This document shows positions 17,725-26,447 of a stretch of 64,000 nucleotides of DNA, piece after piece (position 1 is the first letter of the stretch; each line of letters opens with the position of its first letter). This DNA is from Saccharopolyspora hirsuta. Lineage in GTDB: Bacteria; Actinomycetota; Actinomycetes; Mycobacteriales; Pseudonocardiaceae. The notes beneath the pieces were generated by a model. It saw only the letters and a program-made list of their open reading frames with translations. It did no database searches and was not told where the DNA came from. The stretch is from the NCBI RefSeq assembly GCF_008630535.1, contig NZ_VWPH01000005.1:372001-436000 (forward strand), read 5' to 3'. The position numbers were made by a program, and so were the translations under genes.

Positions 17725-18567
17725 TCACGGCTCGATCAGCGGCTGGTAGGCGTCGGGGCGCCGGTCGCGGTAGAACGCCCACTTCTGGCGGACCTCGTCG
17801 ATCAGGTCGAAGTCCAGGTCGCGGACCACCAGCTCCTCCTCGGTGCCGCTGGCCGGTTCGCCCACGAACTGCCCGTAGGGGTTCACGAAGTAGCTGGTGC
17901 CGTAGAAGTCGTTGTCGCCGTACTCCTCCACGCCGACCCGGTTGATCGCCGCGATGAAGTACTCGTTGGCCACCGCCGCGGCGGGCTGCTCCAGCTTCCA
18001 CAGGTAGGACGACAGCCCGCGGCTGGTCGCCGACGGGTTGTAGACCAGCTGCGCCCCGGCCAGCCCGAGCGCCCGCCAGCCCTCCGGGAAGTGCCGGTCG
18101 TAGCAGATGTAGACGCCGACCCGGCCGACCGCGGTGTCGAACACCGGCCAGCCGAGGTTGCCGGGCCGGAAGTAGTACTTCTCCCAGAACCCGGGCAGGT
18201 GCGGCAGGTGGTGCTTGCGGTACTTGCCGAGGTAGCTGCCGTCGGCGTCGATGACCGCGGCGGTGTTGTAGTAGAAGCCGGGCCCGTCGACCTCGTAGAC
18301 CGGGACGACCAGCACCATGCCGGTCTCCCGCGCCAGCGCGCACATCCGCTGCACGGTCGGCCCGTCCGGCACCGCCTCGGCCCACCGGTGGTGCTCGGGC
18401 TCCTGCACCTGGCAGAAGTACGGCGCGTTGAACACCTCCTGGAAGCCGATGATCTTCGCCCCCTGCGCGGCGGCGGCACGGGCGTGCGCCTCGTGCTGCT
18501 CGACCATCGACGCGGTGTCCCCGGTCCACTTCGCCTGGACCAGGGCGGCACGAACGAGGTTGGACAT
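17725..18567 (-). CDS. Nitrilase-superfamily amidohydrolase, probable beta-ureidopropionase
   Basis: The 280-residue enzyme shows the Glu-Lys-Cys triad: GFQEVF (Glu44), GKYRKHHLP (Lys118) and YICYDRHFPE (Cys155). The CYDRHFPEGWRALGLAGAQ stretch is close to N-carbamoyl-beta-alanine amidohydrolases, which release beta-alanine, CO2 and ammonia. ATG 18567 begins the conserved strand NLVRAALVQ; the frame extends 24 codons further without homology. It is the first gene of the pyrimidine-degradation operon. Confidence 0.9.
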   Translation of the reverse strand: MSNLVRAALVQAKWTGDTASMVEQHEAHARAAAAQGAKIIGFQEVFNAPYFCQVQEPEHHRWAEAVPDGPTVQRMCALARETGMVLVVPVYEVDGPGFYYNTAAVIDADGSYLGKYRKHHLPHLPGFWEKYYFRPGNLGWPVFDTAVGRVGVYICYDRHFPEGWRALGLAGAQLVYNPSATSRGLSSYLWKLEQPAAAVANEYFIAAINRVGVEEYGDNDFYGTSYFVNPYGQFVGEPASGTEEELVVRDLDFDLIDEVRQKWAFYRDRRPDAYQPLIEP

Positions 18568-18626
18568 GGTTGCGCTGCACCCCTTCGGTCGGTGAAGCCA
18601 GAACGAGCCGATCGGCCCACCCACCG

Positions 18627-18655
18627 AAGGTATGACCACCCACCACCACGCGCAA
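18627..18655 (-). promoter_or_regulatory. Candidate promoter of the pyrimidine-degradation operon
   Basis: On the reverse strand, TTGCGC (18650-18655), a 17-base spacer and TACCTT (18627-18632) lie about 60 bases before the beta-ureidopropionase start. The spacing is ideal but both hexamers are only partial matches. The surrounding 277-base gap (18568-18844) contains no coding frame. Confidence 0.35.
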
Positions 18656-18844
18656 TGATCGTCCGGTTACGCAGTGTTCCCACTTCGCCCGCCGACCACC
18701 CCGGGCATGCGGCGATGCCGCGAGCACCCCGGCGCCCCGCCCGCCCGAATTCCATCGAACAGGCGAAGCGCCGGTGTGTCGTTCCGGACGGCCGCACCCG
18801 AACCCACCGGATCGGCGCCGCACGCCCCTGGTCGTCCACTGTGG

Positions 18845-20326
18845 TCACAGCGGGGGTTCGAGGTGGGACCAGGGGGTTTCGGCTTCGATCTGGGCCGCCA
18901 GGGCCAGCAGGGTCGGTTCGGCGCCGAGGCCGCCGACGAACTGGACGCCCAGCGGCAGGCCGGCCGGGGTCCGGTAGGTGGGCACGCTCATGGCCGGGCG
19001 GCCGGTGATGTTGGCCAGCTGGGTGAAGGGGACCTTCTCCAGGTTCTTCAGCACCACGCCGTCGACCGGCTTGGTCCGCGCCACCTTGCCCGCCAGGCCC
19101 GCCTTCAGCAGCAGCGCGATCGCCCTGCGCAGGAGCGGGGGCGTGTCGAGCTCGCCGATCCGGGCCGGCGGGTGGGCCAGGGTCGGGGTCAGCAGCAGGT
19201 CGTAGCGGTCGTGGAAGTCGGCGAGCGCGCGGTTGTAGCCGTTCCACCGGTCCAGCGTCGCGACGTACTCGGTCGCCCTCATCTCGCGGCCCGCCGCGGC
19301 GATCAGCCTGGTGTCGAGCTCGAAGTCGTCCACCGCCGCGCCGAGGGTGCGCCGCGCGCCGTCCACCGCGTGGGCCGCCTGGGCGAACCACACCGCGAGG
19401 AAGTCGCGGGAGAGCTGGCGGCCGTCGATGGCGGGCTCGGCCTCCTCGACGTCGTGGCCCAGCCCGGACAGCAGCGCCGCGGTGTCCTTGACCGCCGCGA
19501 CCGCGTGCGGGCTCACCGGGAAGCCCAGCGGCGAGCGGCAGGTGAAGCCGATCCGCAGCCGTCCCGGCTCGCGCCGGGCGCACTCGGCGTAGGAGGTGTC
19601 CGGCCGGGCCGCGAGGTACGGGCCGCCGGGGTCGGGGCGGGCGGTGAGCACGTCGAGCATGACCGCCGTGTCGCGCACCGTCCGGGAGAGCACCCCGTCG
19701 GTGGCGCCGCCGTGCATGTGCTCGGCGTGGTCCGGTCCGGCGGGCACCAGCCCGCGGCCGGGCTTCAGCCCGAACAGGCCGCAGCACGCCGCCGGGATGC
19801 GGATCGAGCCGCCGCCGTCGCTGGCCCCGGCCACCGGCACGATGCCCGCCGCGACCGCGGCTGCCGCACCTCCGGACGAGCCGCCGGGCGTGTGGCCGGT
19901 GTGCCACGGGTTGCGGGTCGGGCCGCTGGCCTCCGGTTCGGTGATCCCCTTCGCCCCGAACTCCGGGGTGCTGGTGCGGCCGAAGATCACCAGCCCGGCG
20001 TCCAGCCAGCGCTCGACGGTGGCGCTGTGCCGGGCCGCGGTGGTTCCGCGGGTGGACCGGGATCCGGCGCCGGTCCGCACCCCGGCGTAGTCCTGGTGCA
20101 GGTCCTTGAGCAGGAAGGGCACCCCGGCCAGCACACCGCTCAGCGGCTGGGCCGCCCGCTCGCGCGCGATGTCGAACATCGGCCGCACGATCGCGTTGAG
20201 CCGACCGTTGACCTGCTCGGCGCGCTCGATCGCCGTCTCCAGCAGTTCGCGCGGCGCCACCTCACCGCGGCTGACGAGTTCGGCCAGGCCCACGGCGTCG
20301 AAGCGCCGGTACTCCGCGTAGTCCAT
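18845..20326 (-). CDS. Amidase-signature family amidase
   Basis: The 493-residue serine amidase carries the Ser-cisSer-Lys triad: FLLKDLHQ (Lys74), TPGGSSGG (cis-Ser150/151) and DGGGSIRIPA (nucleophile Ser174). It is a cytoplasmic hydrolase of an aryl- or alkyl-amide. It resembles 6-aminohexanoate-oligomer and aryl-acylamide amidases more than GatA, and no gatB or gatC is nearby. It lies on the same strand 46 bases after the FAD oxidase gene, so the two may be co-transcribed. Confidence 0.9.
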   Translation of the reverse strand: MDYAEYRRFDAVGLAELVSRGEVAPRELLETAIERAEQVNGRLNAIVRPMFDIARERAAQPLSGVLAGVPFLLKDLHQDYAGVRTGAGSRSTRGTTAARHSATVERWLDAGLVIFGRTSTPEFGAKGITEPEASGPTRNPWHTGHTPGGSSGGAAAAVAAGIVPVAGASDGGGSIRIPAACCGLFGLKPGRGLVPAGPDHAEHMHGGATDGVLSRTVRDTAVMLDVLTARPDPGGPYLAARPDTSYAECARREPGRLRIGFTCRSPLGFPVSPHAVAAVKDTAALLSGLGHDVEEAEPAIDGRQLSRDFLAVWFAQAAHAVDGARRTLGAAVDDFELDTRLIAAAGREMRATEYVATLDRWNGYNRALADFHDRYDLLLTPTLAHPPARIGELDTPPLLRRAIALLLKAGLAGKVARTKPVDGVVLKNLEKVPFTQLANITGRPAMSVPTYRTPAGLPLGVQFVGGLGAEPTLLALAAQIEAETPWSHLEPPL

Positions 20327-20372
20327 CCGTCCACGCTGGCACGGAGTTGATGTTTCTCCAACCCCCGCGCGC

Positions 20373-21770
20373 TCAGCTGCCCAGGCCGAGGCCGCGCCGG
20401 TCCAGGTAGGTCAGCCAGCGGCCCCGGCGGCCCGCGTTCTCGTCGGCGCGGGCCAGGGCCCGGCGGGTCAGCTGGACCAGCGGCCAGCGCAGCGGTTCCG
20501 GCGGGAAGGGCGTCGGCGCGCGGCGCACCAGCTCCAAGCGGGTCCGCTCGGTGTCCTCGCCCCACAGCAGGTCCAGCACGGTTCGCGCGCCGAAGCGGGA
20601 CGCGGCCACGCCGAGACCGGTGTAGCCGACCGCGTAGGCGATCCGGCCGGTGCGGCCGATCAGCGGGGTGAACCGGGTCGTGGAGTCGATCGGCCCGCCC
20701 CAGCGGTGGGTGAACCGCACGCCCGCCAGCTGCGGGAAGGTGCGGAAGAAGTTGCGCGCCAGCTGGCCGTGCGCCGCGTCGTGGCGGGCCAGGGCGGGAT
20801 CGGTGCGCCCGCCGAAGTAGTACACCGCGTCGTAGCCGCCCCACAGGATCCGGCCGTCCGGTGTCGGGCGGTAGTAGTGGAAGCGGTTCGCGCTGTCGGT
20901 GACGCCCTGCCGGTCCCGCCAGCCCAGCTCCGCCCACTGCTGGTCCGACAGCGGTTCGGTCACCAGGACGTAGTCCCAGATCGGCAGCACGCGGCGGCGG
21001 ATCGTGCGCAGCGGAGCGCGGAAGGCGTTGGTGCCCAGCACGACGCCGCCCGCGCGGACCACCCCGCGGGGCGTTCGCAGCCGTACCTGCCCGCCGCGCT
21101 CGCGCACCCCGCGCACCGGGCTGTCCTCGTGGATGCGCACGCCGAGGCGCTGCGCCGCGTCGGCCAGCCCCCAGGTCAGCCGCGCCGGGTCGACCAGGCC
21201 ACCGGCGTCGGGCAGCCGCACTCCCGCCCGGTAGGTCGGCGAGTTGATGTCGGCGCGGACTCCCCCGGCGCCCAGGAAGCGGGCGTCCATCCCGTGCTGC
21301 CGGTACAGCTCGGCTTCGTCGCTGAGCTCGCCGACCTCGTGCGGTTCGGTGGCCACGGCGGTCTTGCCGCACAACCTCAGGTCGGCGTCGATGTCCTGGT
21401 CGCGGACGAACTTCTCGATCTCCAGCAGGTTCTCGCGCCCGAGGGCGACCAGCCGGTCCAGCTCGCCGGGCCAGTGCAGCGCGCCGTGCGCGAGACCGTG
21501 CGTCAGGGATTCGGACAGGAACCCGCCGTTGCGGCCGCTGCCGCCGTGCCCGAGCCGGTGCGCTTCGAGCAGCAGCACGTCCAGCTCGGGGCGGCGCTGC
21601 TTGGCCAGGATCGCCGTCCACAGCCCGGTGAACCCGCCGCCGACCACCACCAGGTCCGCGCGGTCGTCACCGGCGAGGGGTTCGCGCGGCTCGGGGCGGT
21701 CGGCGCGGTCGGTCCAGTGCACGGCGACGGCGGCGTAGGCCAGCGCTTTCCCGGGCTGTGCTGCGCTCAT
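20373..21770 (-). CDS. FAD-dependent amine/amino acid oxidase (DAO family, PuuB-like)
   Basis: The 465-residue flavoprotein has the N-terminal VVVGGGFTGLWTAI (GxGxxG, about 41-54) and the family motif SGRNGGF near 77-83, which is typical of gamma-glutamylputrescine oxidase-like enzymes. It also has the C-terminal GYTGLGVA flavin contact. It likely oxidises a secondary or primary amine to an aldehyde with H2O2. The downstream amidase and upstream DUF5313 gene are on the same strand with short gaps, which would fit release and oxidation of an amine from an amide, though this is only contextual. Confidence 0.85.
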   Translation of the reverse strand: MSAAQPGKALAYAAVAVHWTDRADRPEPREPLAGDDRADLVVVGGGFTGLWTAILAKQRRPELDVLLLEAHRLGHGGSGRNGGFLSESLTHGLAHGALHWPGELDRLVALGRENLLEIEKFVRDQDIDADLRLCGKTAVATEPHEVGELSDEAELYRQHGMDARFLGAGGVRADINSPTYRAGVRLPDAGGLVDPARLTWGLADAAQRLGVRIHEDSPVRGVRERGGQVRLRTPRGVVRAGGVVLGTNAFRAPLRTIRRRVLPIWDYVLVTEPLSDQQWAELGWRDRQGVTDSANRFHYYRPTPDGRILWGGYDAVYYFGGRTDPALARHDAAHGQLARNFFRTFPQLAGVRFTHRWGGPIDSTTRFTPLIGRTGRIAYAVGYTGLGVAASRFGARTVLDLLWGEDTERTRLELVRRAPTPFPPEPLRWPLVQLTRRALARADENAGRRGRWLTYLDRRGLGLGS

Positions 21771-21776
21771 CGGCGG

Positions 21777-22160
21777 CTACTCCCACCAGGGGCGGTAGCC
21801 GACACCGTGCTTGGCCACGCGCTGGACGTCGCGGCGCAGTTCCCGGGTCTCGCGCGCCACCCCCGGCGGGAACCCGTGCTTGAGGGCGCGGTGCTCGGCG
21901 GTCTCGCCCATGTAGCAGACCGAGTAGAACAGGCCGACCAGCAGCCCCAGCAGGATCGCGCTGAGCCTGATCTCCAGCGGGCCGGGCAGCAGCACCAGCA
22001 AGCAGAACGGCGCCAGCTGGGTCAGCGCGCGGAAGATGTGCCGCAGCACCCAGGTGCGGCAGGTGACGTCGTGCAGCACCCACTCGGCGCAGCGGTCCGG
22101 CAGCCTGCCACCGAAGGCGTACCAGACCCATTGCGCTGGATTGGGCCGATTGGTCGCCAT
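21777..22160 (-). CDS. DUF5313 membrane protein
   Basis: The 127-residue protein opens RPNPAQWVWYAFGGRLPD, followed by EWVLHDVTCRTWVLRH, the signature of the actinobacterial DUF5313 family. Two hydrophobic helices lie at about 50-65 and 71-90, and the C-terminus is basic and ends near GYRPWW. Function is unknown. Its stop is six bases before the start of the FAD oxidase gene, so both probably share a transcript. Confidence 0.85.
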   Translation of the reverse strand: MATNRPNPAQWVWYAFGGRLPDRCAEWVLHDVTCRTWVLRHIFRALTQLAPFCLLVLLPGPLEIRLSAILLGLLVGLFYSVCYMGETAEHRALKHGFPPGVARETRELRRDVQRVAKHGVGYRPWWE

Positions 22161-22350
22161 GCTCTCCAGGCTAGTCGTCGGGGGGTTCGACCGGGCCGCC
22201 CGTTCGGCCGGTCCTGCTCGCCGCCGAATCCTAGCCACCCCGCCCGGCGACCGGTTCGGCCGAACCCGCGTCACCCCGGACGGCGAACCGCGTCCCACCG
22301 GTAACGAAACCGGTCGTGGACCGATGTTCACAGCAGAAGGGGTGAGAGAC

Positions 22351-22506
22351 GTGTTCGTGGTCGTCGTGGCGCTGTTGTTGGTCGTGGTCCTGGGTGCGGT
22401 GATGTTCACCGACGTGTTCGACGGGAAGGGGTCGTCGGACCGCCGGAGCCTCAAGCACCTGGTGGCGGAGCTGAAGCGGGGCATCCGCACGCCCAGCCAC
22501 CGCTGA
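22351..22506 (+). CDS. Small membrane protein (51 aa), unknown
   Basis: GTG 22351, preceded by AAGGGGTGAG, begins a 51-residue protein. It has a strongly hydrophobic N-terminal helix (VVVVALLLVVVLGAVMF) and a basic, polar C-terminal tail (LKHLVAELKRGIRT). ATG 22324 in the same frame is an alternative start. A strong hairpin follows the stop within 20 bases. No family is recognised. Confidence 0.6.
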   Translation: MFVVVVALLLVVVLGAVMFTDVFDGKGSSDRRSLKHLVAELKRGIRTPSHR

Positions 22507-22524
22507 ACTGTCCGAAGTGGACGT

Positions 22525-22549
22525 CAGGCCCGGCCGTCGGCCGGGCCTG
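22525..22549. terminator. Bidirectional terminator hairpin
   Basis: CAGGCCCGGCC (22525-22535) pairs perfectly with GGCCGGGCCTG (22539-22549) around a three-base loop. It sits between the convergent ends of the small membrane gene and the FAH-family gene. Confidence 0.8.
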
Positions 22550-22555
22550 TTCGCG

Positions 22556-23722
22556 TCAGAGCATGCCGCGGCGGGCGAGGTTGCCGATCAGGGCCCGCAC
22601 CCCGAAGGTCCACTGCGGACAGTCCTCGGATCGGGCCACCCGGTTGACCAGGGTGCCCAGCTCCGGGGTGGAGATGCGGACCACGTCGCCGGTGCGGTGG
22701 GTGAAGCCCGCGCCGGGCGCGCCGCGGTCCTCGGTCGGGGCGAACAGCGTGCCGGTGTAGAGGATCAGGCCGTCCGGGTACTGGTGGTGGGCGCCGAGCG
22801 CGGCGCGGGACAGCTCCACCGGGTCGCGGCTGATCTCCCGCATCGAACTGGCTCCGGCGAGCACGAAGCCGTCCTCGCCGATCACCTCCAGGCGCACCTC
22901 CAGGGCGCGCACGTCGTCGAGCCCGAACGAGTCGTCGAACAGCCGCAGGAACGGCCCCAGGGCGGCCGAGGCGTTGTTGTCCTTGGCCTTGGGCAGCAGC
23001 AGGGCGCTTCGCCCCTCCACGTCGCGGAGGTTCACGTCGTTGCCGAGCGTCGCTCCGACGATGCGGCCGTCCGAGCGGACCGCCAGCGCCACCTCGGGTT
23101 CGGGGTTGTTCCACTCCGAGCCCGCCGCGATGCCGACCTCGGCGCCGACGCCGACCGCCGCCAGCAGCGGGGCCTTGGTGAAGATCTCCGGGTCCGGGCC
23201 GAGCCCGACCTCCAGGTACTGCGACCACAGCCCGTCGCGGACCAGCACCTCCTTGACCGCCCGCGCCTGCGCCGAGCCCGGCACGACCGCGGCGAGCGCA
23301 CCGCCGATGGCCCGCTCCACCTGGGCCCGGACCTCGGCGGCCCGCGCCGCGTCACCACCGGCGCGCTCCTCGATGACCCGCTCCAGCATGCTCTTGACGA
23401 AGGTCACCCCGGCGGCCTTGAGCACCTGCAGGTCGGCCGGGGCCAGCAGGTGCGCTCCGCGGGCACCGGCGAGGGTGTCGGCGAGGACCTGCGGCAGCGG
23501 CCAGCTCTTGCGGGCCGGTGCGGACCTGGCCAGGTGCACCGCGTCGGGGTGTTCCAGCAGGTCGGCGAGGGTCGGGGTCACCGCGGTGAGGTCCACGAGT
23601 TCGTCCCCGCGGACCGCGACCACGGCGGGCCCGTCCTCCTCCGGGTCGTGCAGCCGCCCGACCAGCGTGGCCGCGGTGCGGTCGGCGGGCAGGACGTCGA
23701 GGGCGTTGTCGAGCAGTTCCAC
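22556..23722 (-). CDS. Fumarylacetoacetate hydrolase (FAH) family protein
   Basis: The 388-residue protein has the C-terminal FAH fold. It contains the family's acidic metal-site region (GLGPDPEIFTKAP, GSEWNNPEPEVALAV), GATLGNDVNLRDVEG and the lysine of LLLPKAKDNNASAALGPF. This arrangement is typical of sugar-acid dehydratase/hydrolase branches, such as 2-keto-3-deoxy acid enzymes, rather than true fumarylacetoacetase. The substrate cannot be fixed. GTG 23722 is chosen because GGGAGG lies eight bases upstream; GTG 23728 is too close to that site. Confidence 0.85.
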   Translation of the reverse strand: MELLDNALDVLPADRTAATLVGRLHDPEEDGPAVVAVRGDELVDLTAVTPTLADLLEHPDAVHLARSAPARKSWPLPQVLADTLAGARGAHLLAPADLQVLKAAGVTFVKSMLERVIEERAGGDAARAAEVRAQVERAIGGALAAVVPGSAQARAVKEVLVRDGLWSQYLEVGLGPDPEIFTKAPLLAAVGVGAEVGIAAGSEWNNPEPEVALAVRSDGRIVGATLGNDVNLRDVEGRSALLLPKAKDNNASAALGPFLRLFDDSFGLDDVRALEVRLEVIGEDGFVLAGASSMREISRDPVELSRAALGAHHQYPDGLILYTGTLFAPTEDRGAPGAGFTHRTGDVVRISTPELGTLVNRVARSEDCPQWTFGVRALIGNLARRGML

Positions 23723-23853
23723 GCGCACCCCTCCCGGTCGGTGTTGATCGAGGAGGGTACCCGGCCGGACGGCCCCGTCCGAGCGGCTGACCAGTGATGA
23801 TCTTGCCCGGGGGCTGGCGGGGCGGATCAGCGGTCACGTAGGGTTCGACCGGA

Positions 23854-23879
23854 CCGCCTCACCCGTTCGAGTGAGGCGG
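23854..23879. promoter_or_regulatory. Hairpin in the leader of the Pro/Ser-rich protein gene
   Basis: CCGCCTCAC (23854-23862) pairs with GTGAGGCGG (23871-23879), ending 36 bases before the next start codon. It may be a terminator remnant or a leader structure of the downstream gene. Confidence 0.4.
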
Positions 23880-23915
23880 GTGGACTTGTCGACCAACCAG
23901 GTGGGGTGACAACAA

Positions 23916-24542
23916 GTGGGCAGTTCGTCGTTGCCTCGAACCCGCGGCCGCCACCGGCGCGTGCGGCCCAAGACGTGGCACCGCACAACTCCCCCGCGCT
24001 TGCTCGGCTACGCCGTCGCGGTCTTCGTCACCGCGATCGCGGTCAGCAGCGCGCACCACGGCACCGCCGCCGCTCCCGTCCCCGCACCTCAGGCCGCAGC
24101 CCCGCAACCGGCCGCGCAGTTCCTGCCGCCCCAGCCCACCTCGACCGCACCGGACCTCAACCGCGTGGAGCCGGTCGTGCTCGCCGAAGCACCGCCGCAG
24201 GTCCCCGAGACCACGAGCAGGCCCGAGCCCACCGCCGACCCGGAGCCCGCGCCGGTCCGCACGAGCGAGACCCCGGAGCCCGAGGTGCAGCCGACGACCA
24301 CCTCGGCGCCCACGACGACGAGCTCGCCCGCGAGCAGCCTCCCCTCGGAGACCTCCGAACCGACGCAGCCCTCCGAGACCGCACCTCCCTCGGACACGGC
24401 GCCGCCGTCGGAGGAGCCGAGCGAGACCGCTCCCCCGTCGGAGACGCAGCCGCCGACCCGCTCCGAGCCGGAGCGCCCGCGCCTGCTGCCCCGCATCGGC
24501 GACGTCGTCGACGGGCTCACCCGGCCGCTGCTGGGCGGTTAG
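23916..24542 (+). CDS. Membrane-anchored Pro/Ser/Thr/Glu-rich surface protein
   Basis: The 208-residue protein has a basic cytosolic N-terminus (RTRGRHRRVRPK) and one signal-anchor helix (LLGYAVAVFVTAIAVSSA, about 29-46). About 140 residues of low-complexity extracellular sequence follow, dominated by Pro, Ser, Thr and Glu with repeated SETAPPS units. It ends in a conserved-looking amphipathic tail, GDVVDGLTRPLLGG. The repeats resemble O-glycosylated or cell-wall-spanning linkers. No catalytic domain is present. GTG 23916 fits the helix position. Confidence 0.65.
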   Translation: MGSSSLPRTRGRHRRVRPKTWHRTTPPRLLGYAVAVFVTAIAVSSAHHGTAAAPVPAPQAAAPQPAAQFLPPQPTSTAPDLNRVEPVVLAEAPPQVPETTSRPEPTADPEPAPVRTSETPEPEVQPTTTSAPTTTSSPASSLPSETSEPTQPSETAPPSDTAPPSEEPSETAPPSETQPPTRSEPERPRLLPRIGDVVDGLTRPLLGG

Positions 24543-24595
24543 CCGTCGCGATCCGCGGCACCCGGTGGGACAGTTGATCCCGAGGGGGTGCCGCC

Positions 24596-25396
24596 ATGGA
24601 CGTCATCGCGATCACCGGTGGAACCGGACACCTCGGGCGCGAGCTCGTGCGCCTGCTCAAACCCGAGCACCAGGTCCGGATCCTCACCCGCCGCCCCGGC
24701 ACCGATCCCGAGGTGGAGTGGGTGCAGGGCGACCTCGCCACCGGCGAGGGCGTGCCGGAACTCGTCGCCGGTGCGACCACCGTGGTGCACGCGGCCACCT
24801 GCTCCCCCGCCGCGCAGCGCGGCTTCATGCACCCGGTCGACTTCTGGCGCAGCCCGCCCGACGTGGACGTGGACGGCACCAGCCGGTTGCTGGAGGACTC
24901 CACCGCTGCGGAGGTGCAGCACTTCCTCTACGTCTCCATCGTCGGCGTGGACCGGCCCGCGCTGCCCTACCTGCGGCTGAAGCACACCGCCGAGGAGCTG
25001 GTCAGCGTCTCCGACCTGCCGTGGTCCACGGTGCGCGCCACCCAGTTCCACTGGCTGCTGGACCGGATGCTCAACCGCGCAGCGCGGCTTCCGATCCTGC
25101 CGCTGCCCGCGGCGCTGCCCACCCAGCCGGTTGACGCCCGGGACTTCGCGGAGTACCTCGTGGAGTGCATCGGCAACGGCCCCGGCGGTCGGCGGGAGGA
25201 CTTCGGCGGGCCCGAGGTGCTCACCCTCGGCGATGCGCTGCGCACCTGGCAGGCCGCCCGCGACAAGCACCGGAAGACCTTCGAGGTGCCCGCGCCGCGG
25301 CGGTTGCGGCGGATCGCCTCGGACATGACCTGCCCCGGCGCGCGGCGCGGCCGGATCACCTGGGCGGACTGGCTGCGCACCCACCCCGCCGAGTGA
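24596..25396 (+). CDS. NAD(P)-binding atypical SDR, NmrA-like
   Basis: The 266-residue protein begins with MDVIAITGGTGHLGRELV, the GGxGxxG nucleotide-binding loop. The strands VEWVQGDLA and TTVVHAAT follow. The catalytic Tyr is replaced by a YLRLKHTAEEL helix of the atypical type. Such proteins are quinone reductases or redox sensors, and no substrate can be named. GAGGGGG precedes ATG 24596 closely. Confidence 0.85.
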   Translation: MDVIAITGGTGHLGRELVRLLKPEHQVRILTRRPGTDPEVEWVQGDLATGEGVPELVAGATTVVHAATCSPAAQRGFMHPVDFWRSPPDVDVDGTSRLLEDSTAAEVQHFLYVSIVGVDRPALPYLRLKHTAEELVSVSDLPWSTVRATQFHWLLDRMLNRAARLPILPLPAALPTQPVDARDFAEYLVECIGNGPGGRREDFGGPEVLTLGDALRTWQAARDKHRKTFEVPAPRRLRRIASDMTCPGARRGRITWADWLRTHPAE

Positions 25397-25462
25397 CCAT
25401 CCACATCGGACACCCGCGGGCCCGGTGCCCGGGGACCCGCCGCGGCCGCCTACGATTCTCGT

Positions 25463-25475
25463 CGTACGGGGTACG
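25463..25475. promoter_or_regulatory. Small palindrome before TetR gene (possible autoregulatory operator)
   Basis: CGTAC-GGG-GTACG lies nine bases before the start of the TetR gene and touches its ribosome-binding site. A TACGAT -10-like box lies at 25451-25456. TetR proteins of this class commonly bind such palindromes, so autoregulation is plausible. Confidence 0.4.
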
Positions 25476-25483
25476 GAGGTGCG

Positions 25484-26248
25484 ATGGCGAGCGAGTACAG
25501 CGGTGGCGGTGATCCGGTGCGCAGCCTGGCGCTGCTGTGGCGCACCCAGGACGGGCCGAGCAGCGGCCGCCGGGGGCGCTCCGACCTGAGCGTGGACCGC
25601 ATCGTCCGCGCCGGGATCGAGATCGCCGACGCCGACGGGCTCGCGGCGCTGTCCATGCGCCGGGTGGCCGACCACCTCGGCGTCGGCACCATGTCGCTGT
25701 ACACCTACGTGCCGGGCAAGGCCGAGCTGATCGACGTCATGCTCGACACCGTCTACGGCGAGACCGCCCGCCCCGAGCCCGGCACGACCGGCTGGCGCGA
25801 GCAGCTCACCGGGATCGCGCGGGAGAACTGGGCGCTCTACCACCGCCACCCGTGGATGCTGCAGGTCGCGGCCGGTCGCGCGGTGCTGGGCCCGAACGCC
25901 ATCGCGAAGTACGACTACGAGCTGAACGCGCTCACCGGTCTCGGCCTCACCGACGTCGAGGTCGACGCCACGCTGAGCCTGGTGCTCGGGCACGCCGAGG
26001 CGGCGGCCCGCCGCGCGGTGGAGGCCAAGCAGGTCGAGCAGCGCAGCGGGATGACCGACGAGCAGTGGTGGCGCGCGCACGCGCCCCTGCTCGGCCAGCT
26101 GATGGACCCGCAGCGCTACCCGACCGCGTCCCGCATCGGCTCGGCCGCCGGGGAGGCCCACGGCTCGGCGCACGACCCCGAGCACGCCTTCGAGTTCGGC
26201 CTGCAGCGCATCCTCGACGGCGTCGAAGCCCTCATCGCCCAGCGGTGA
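25484..26248 (+). CDS. TetR-family regulator with TetR_C-type ligand domain
   Basis: The 254-residue protein has a DNA-binding domain preceded by a ~35-residue polar extension. The helix-turn-helix reads DGLAALSMRRVADHLGVGTM and is followed by SLYTYVPGKAEL. The large C-terminal domain (LYHRHPWMLQV, ALTGLGLTD) is of the TetR_C type found in tetracycline-repressor-like efflux regulators. It stands alone on its strand, with the SDR upstream and a hairpin repeat downstream. Target unknown. Confidence 0.88.
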   Translation: MASEYSGGGDPVRSLALLWRTQDGPSSGRRGRSDLSVDRIVRAGIEIADADGLAALSMRRVADHLGVGTMSLYTYVPGKAELIDVMLDTVYGETARPEPGTTGWREQLTGIARENWALYHRHPWMLQVAAGRAVLGPNAIAKYDYELNALTGLGLTDVEVDATLSLVLGHAEAAARRAVEAKQVEQRSGMTDEQWWRAHAPLLGQLMDPQRYPTASRIGSAAGEAHGSAHDPEHAFEFGLQRILDGVEALIAQR

Positions 26249-26269
26249 GACCGGCCGCCACTTGGTCTT

Positions 26270-26436
26270 CCGTCTTCGAAGCGGCGCCAGCCGCTCAGCC
26301 CACCCCCGCAACCGGCACCGCCGCGGGTTCTCAGACGTCGCCTGGCGAGGACAGCCCGTTCGTCGTGTATTGGACATCCCGCAGCCAGGCGGCGTCTGAG
26401 GTTCCGCCACCCGCACCGCCACGCAGAACGCGTGCG
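26270..26436. repeat. Hairpin repeat, copy A
   Basis: About 165 bases are shared with copy B at 39155-39334. The core is an inverted repeat of 17 bp with one wobble (arms 26330-26346 and 26384-26400, CTCAGACGTCGCCTGGC/GCCAGGCGGCGTCTGAG). It is flanked by GAAGCGGCG upstream and GTTCCGCCACCCGCACCGCC downstream. It lies exactly between two convergent genes, so it can act as a bidirectional terminator. Copy A lacks about 15 bases present in the loop of copy B. Confidence 0.8.
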
Positions 26437-26447
26437 GAGAAAGAACT

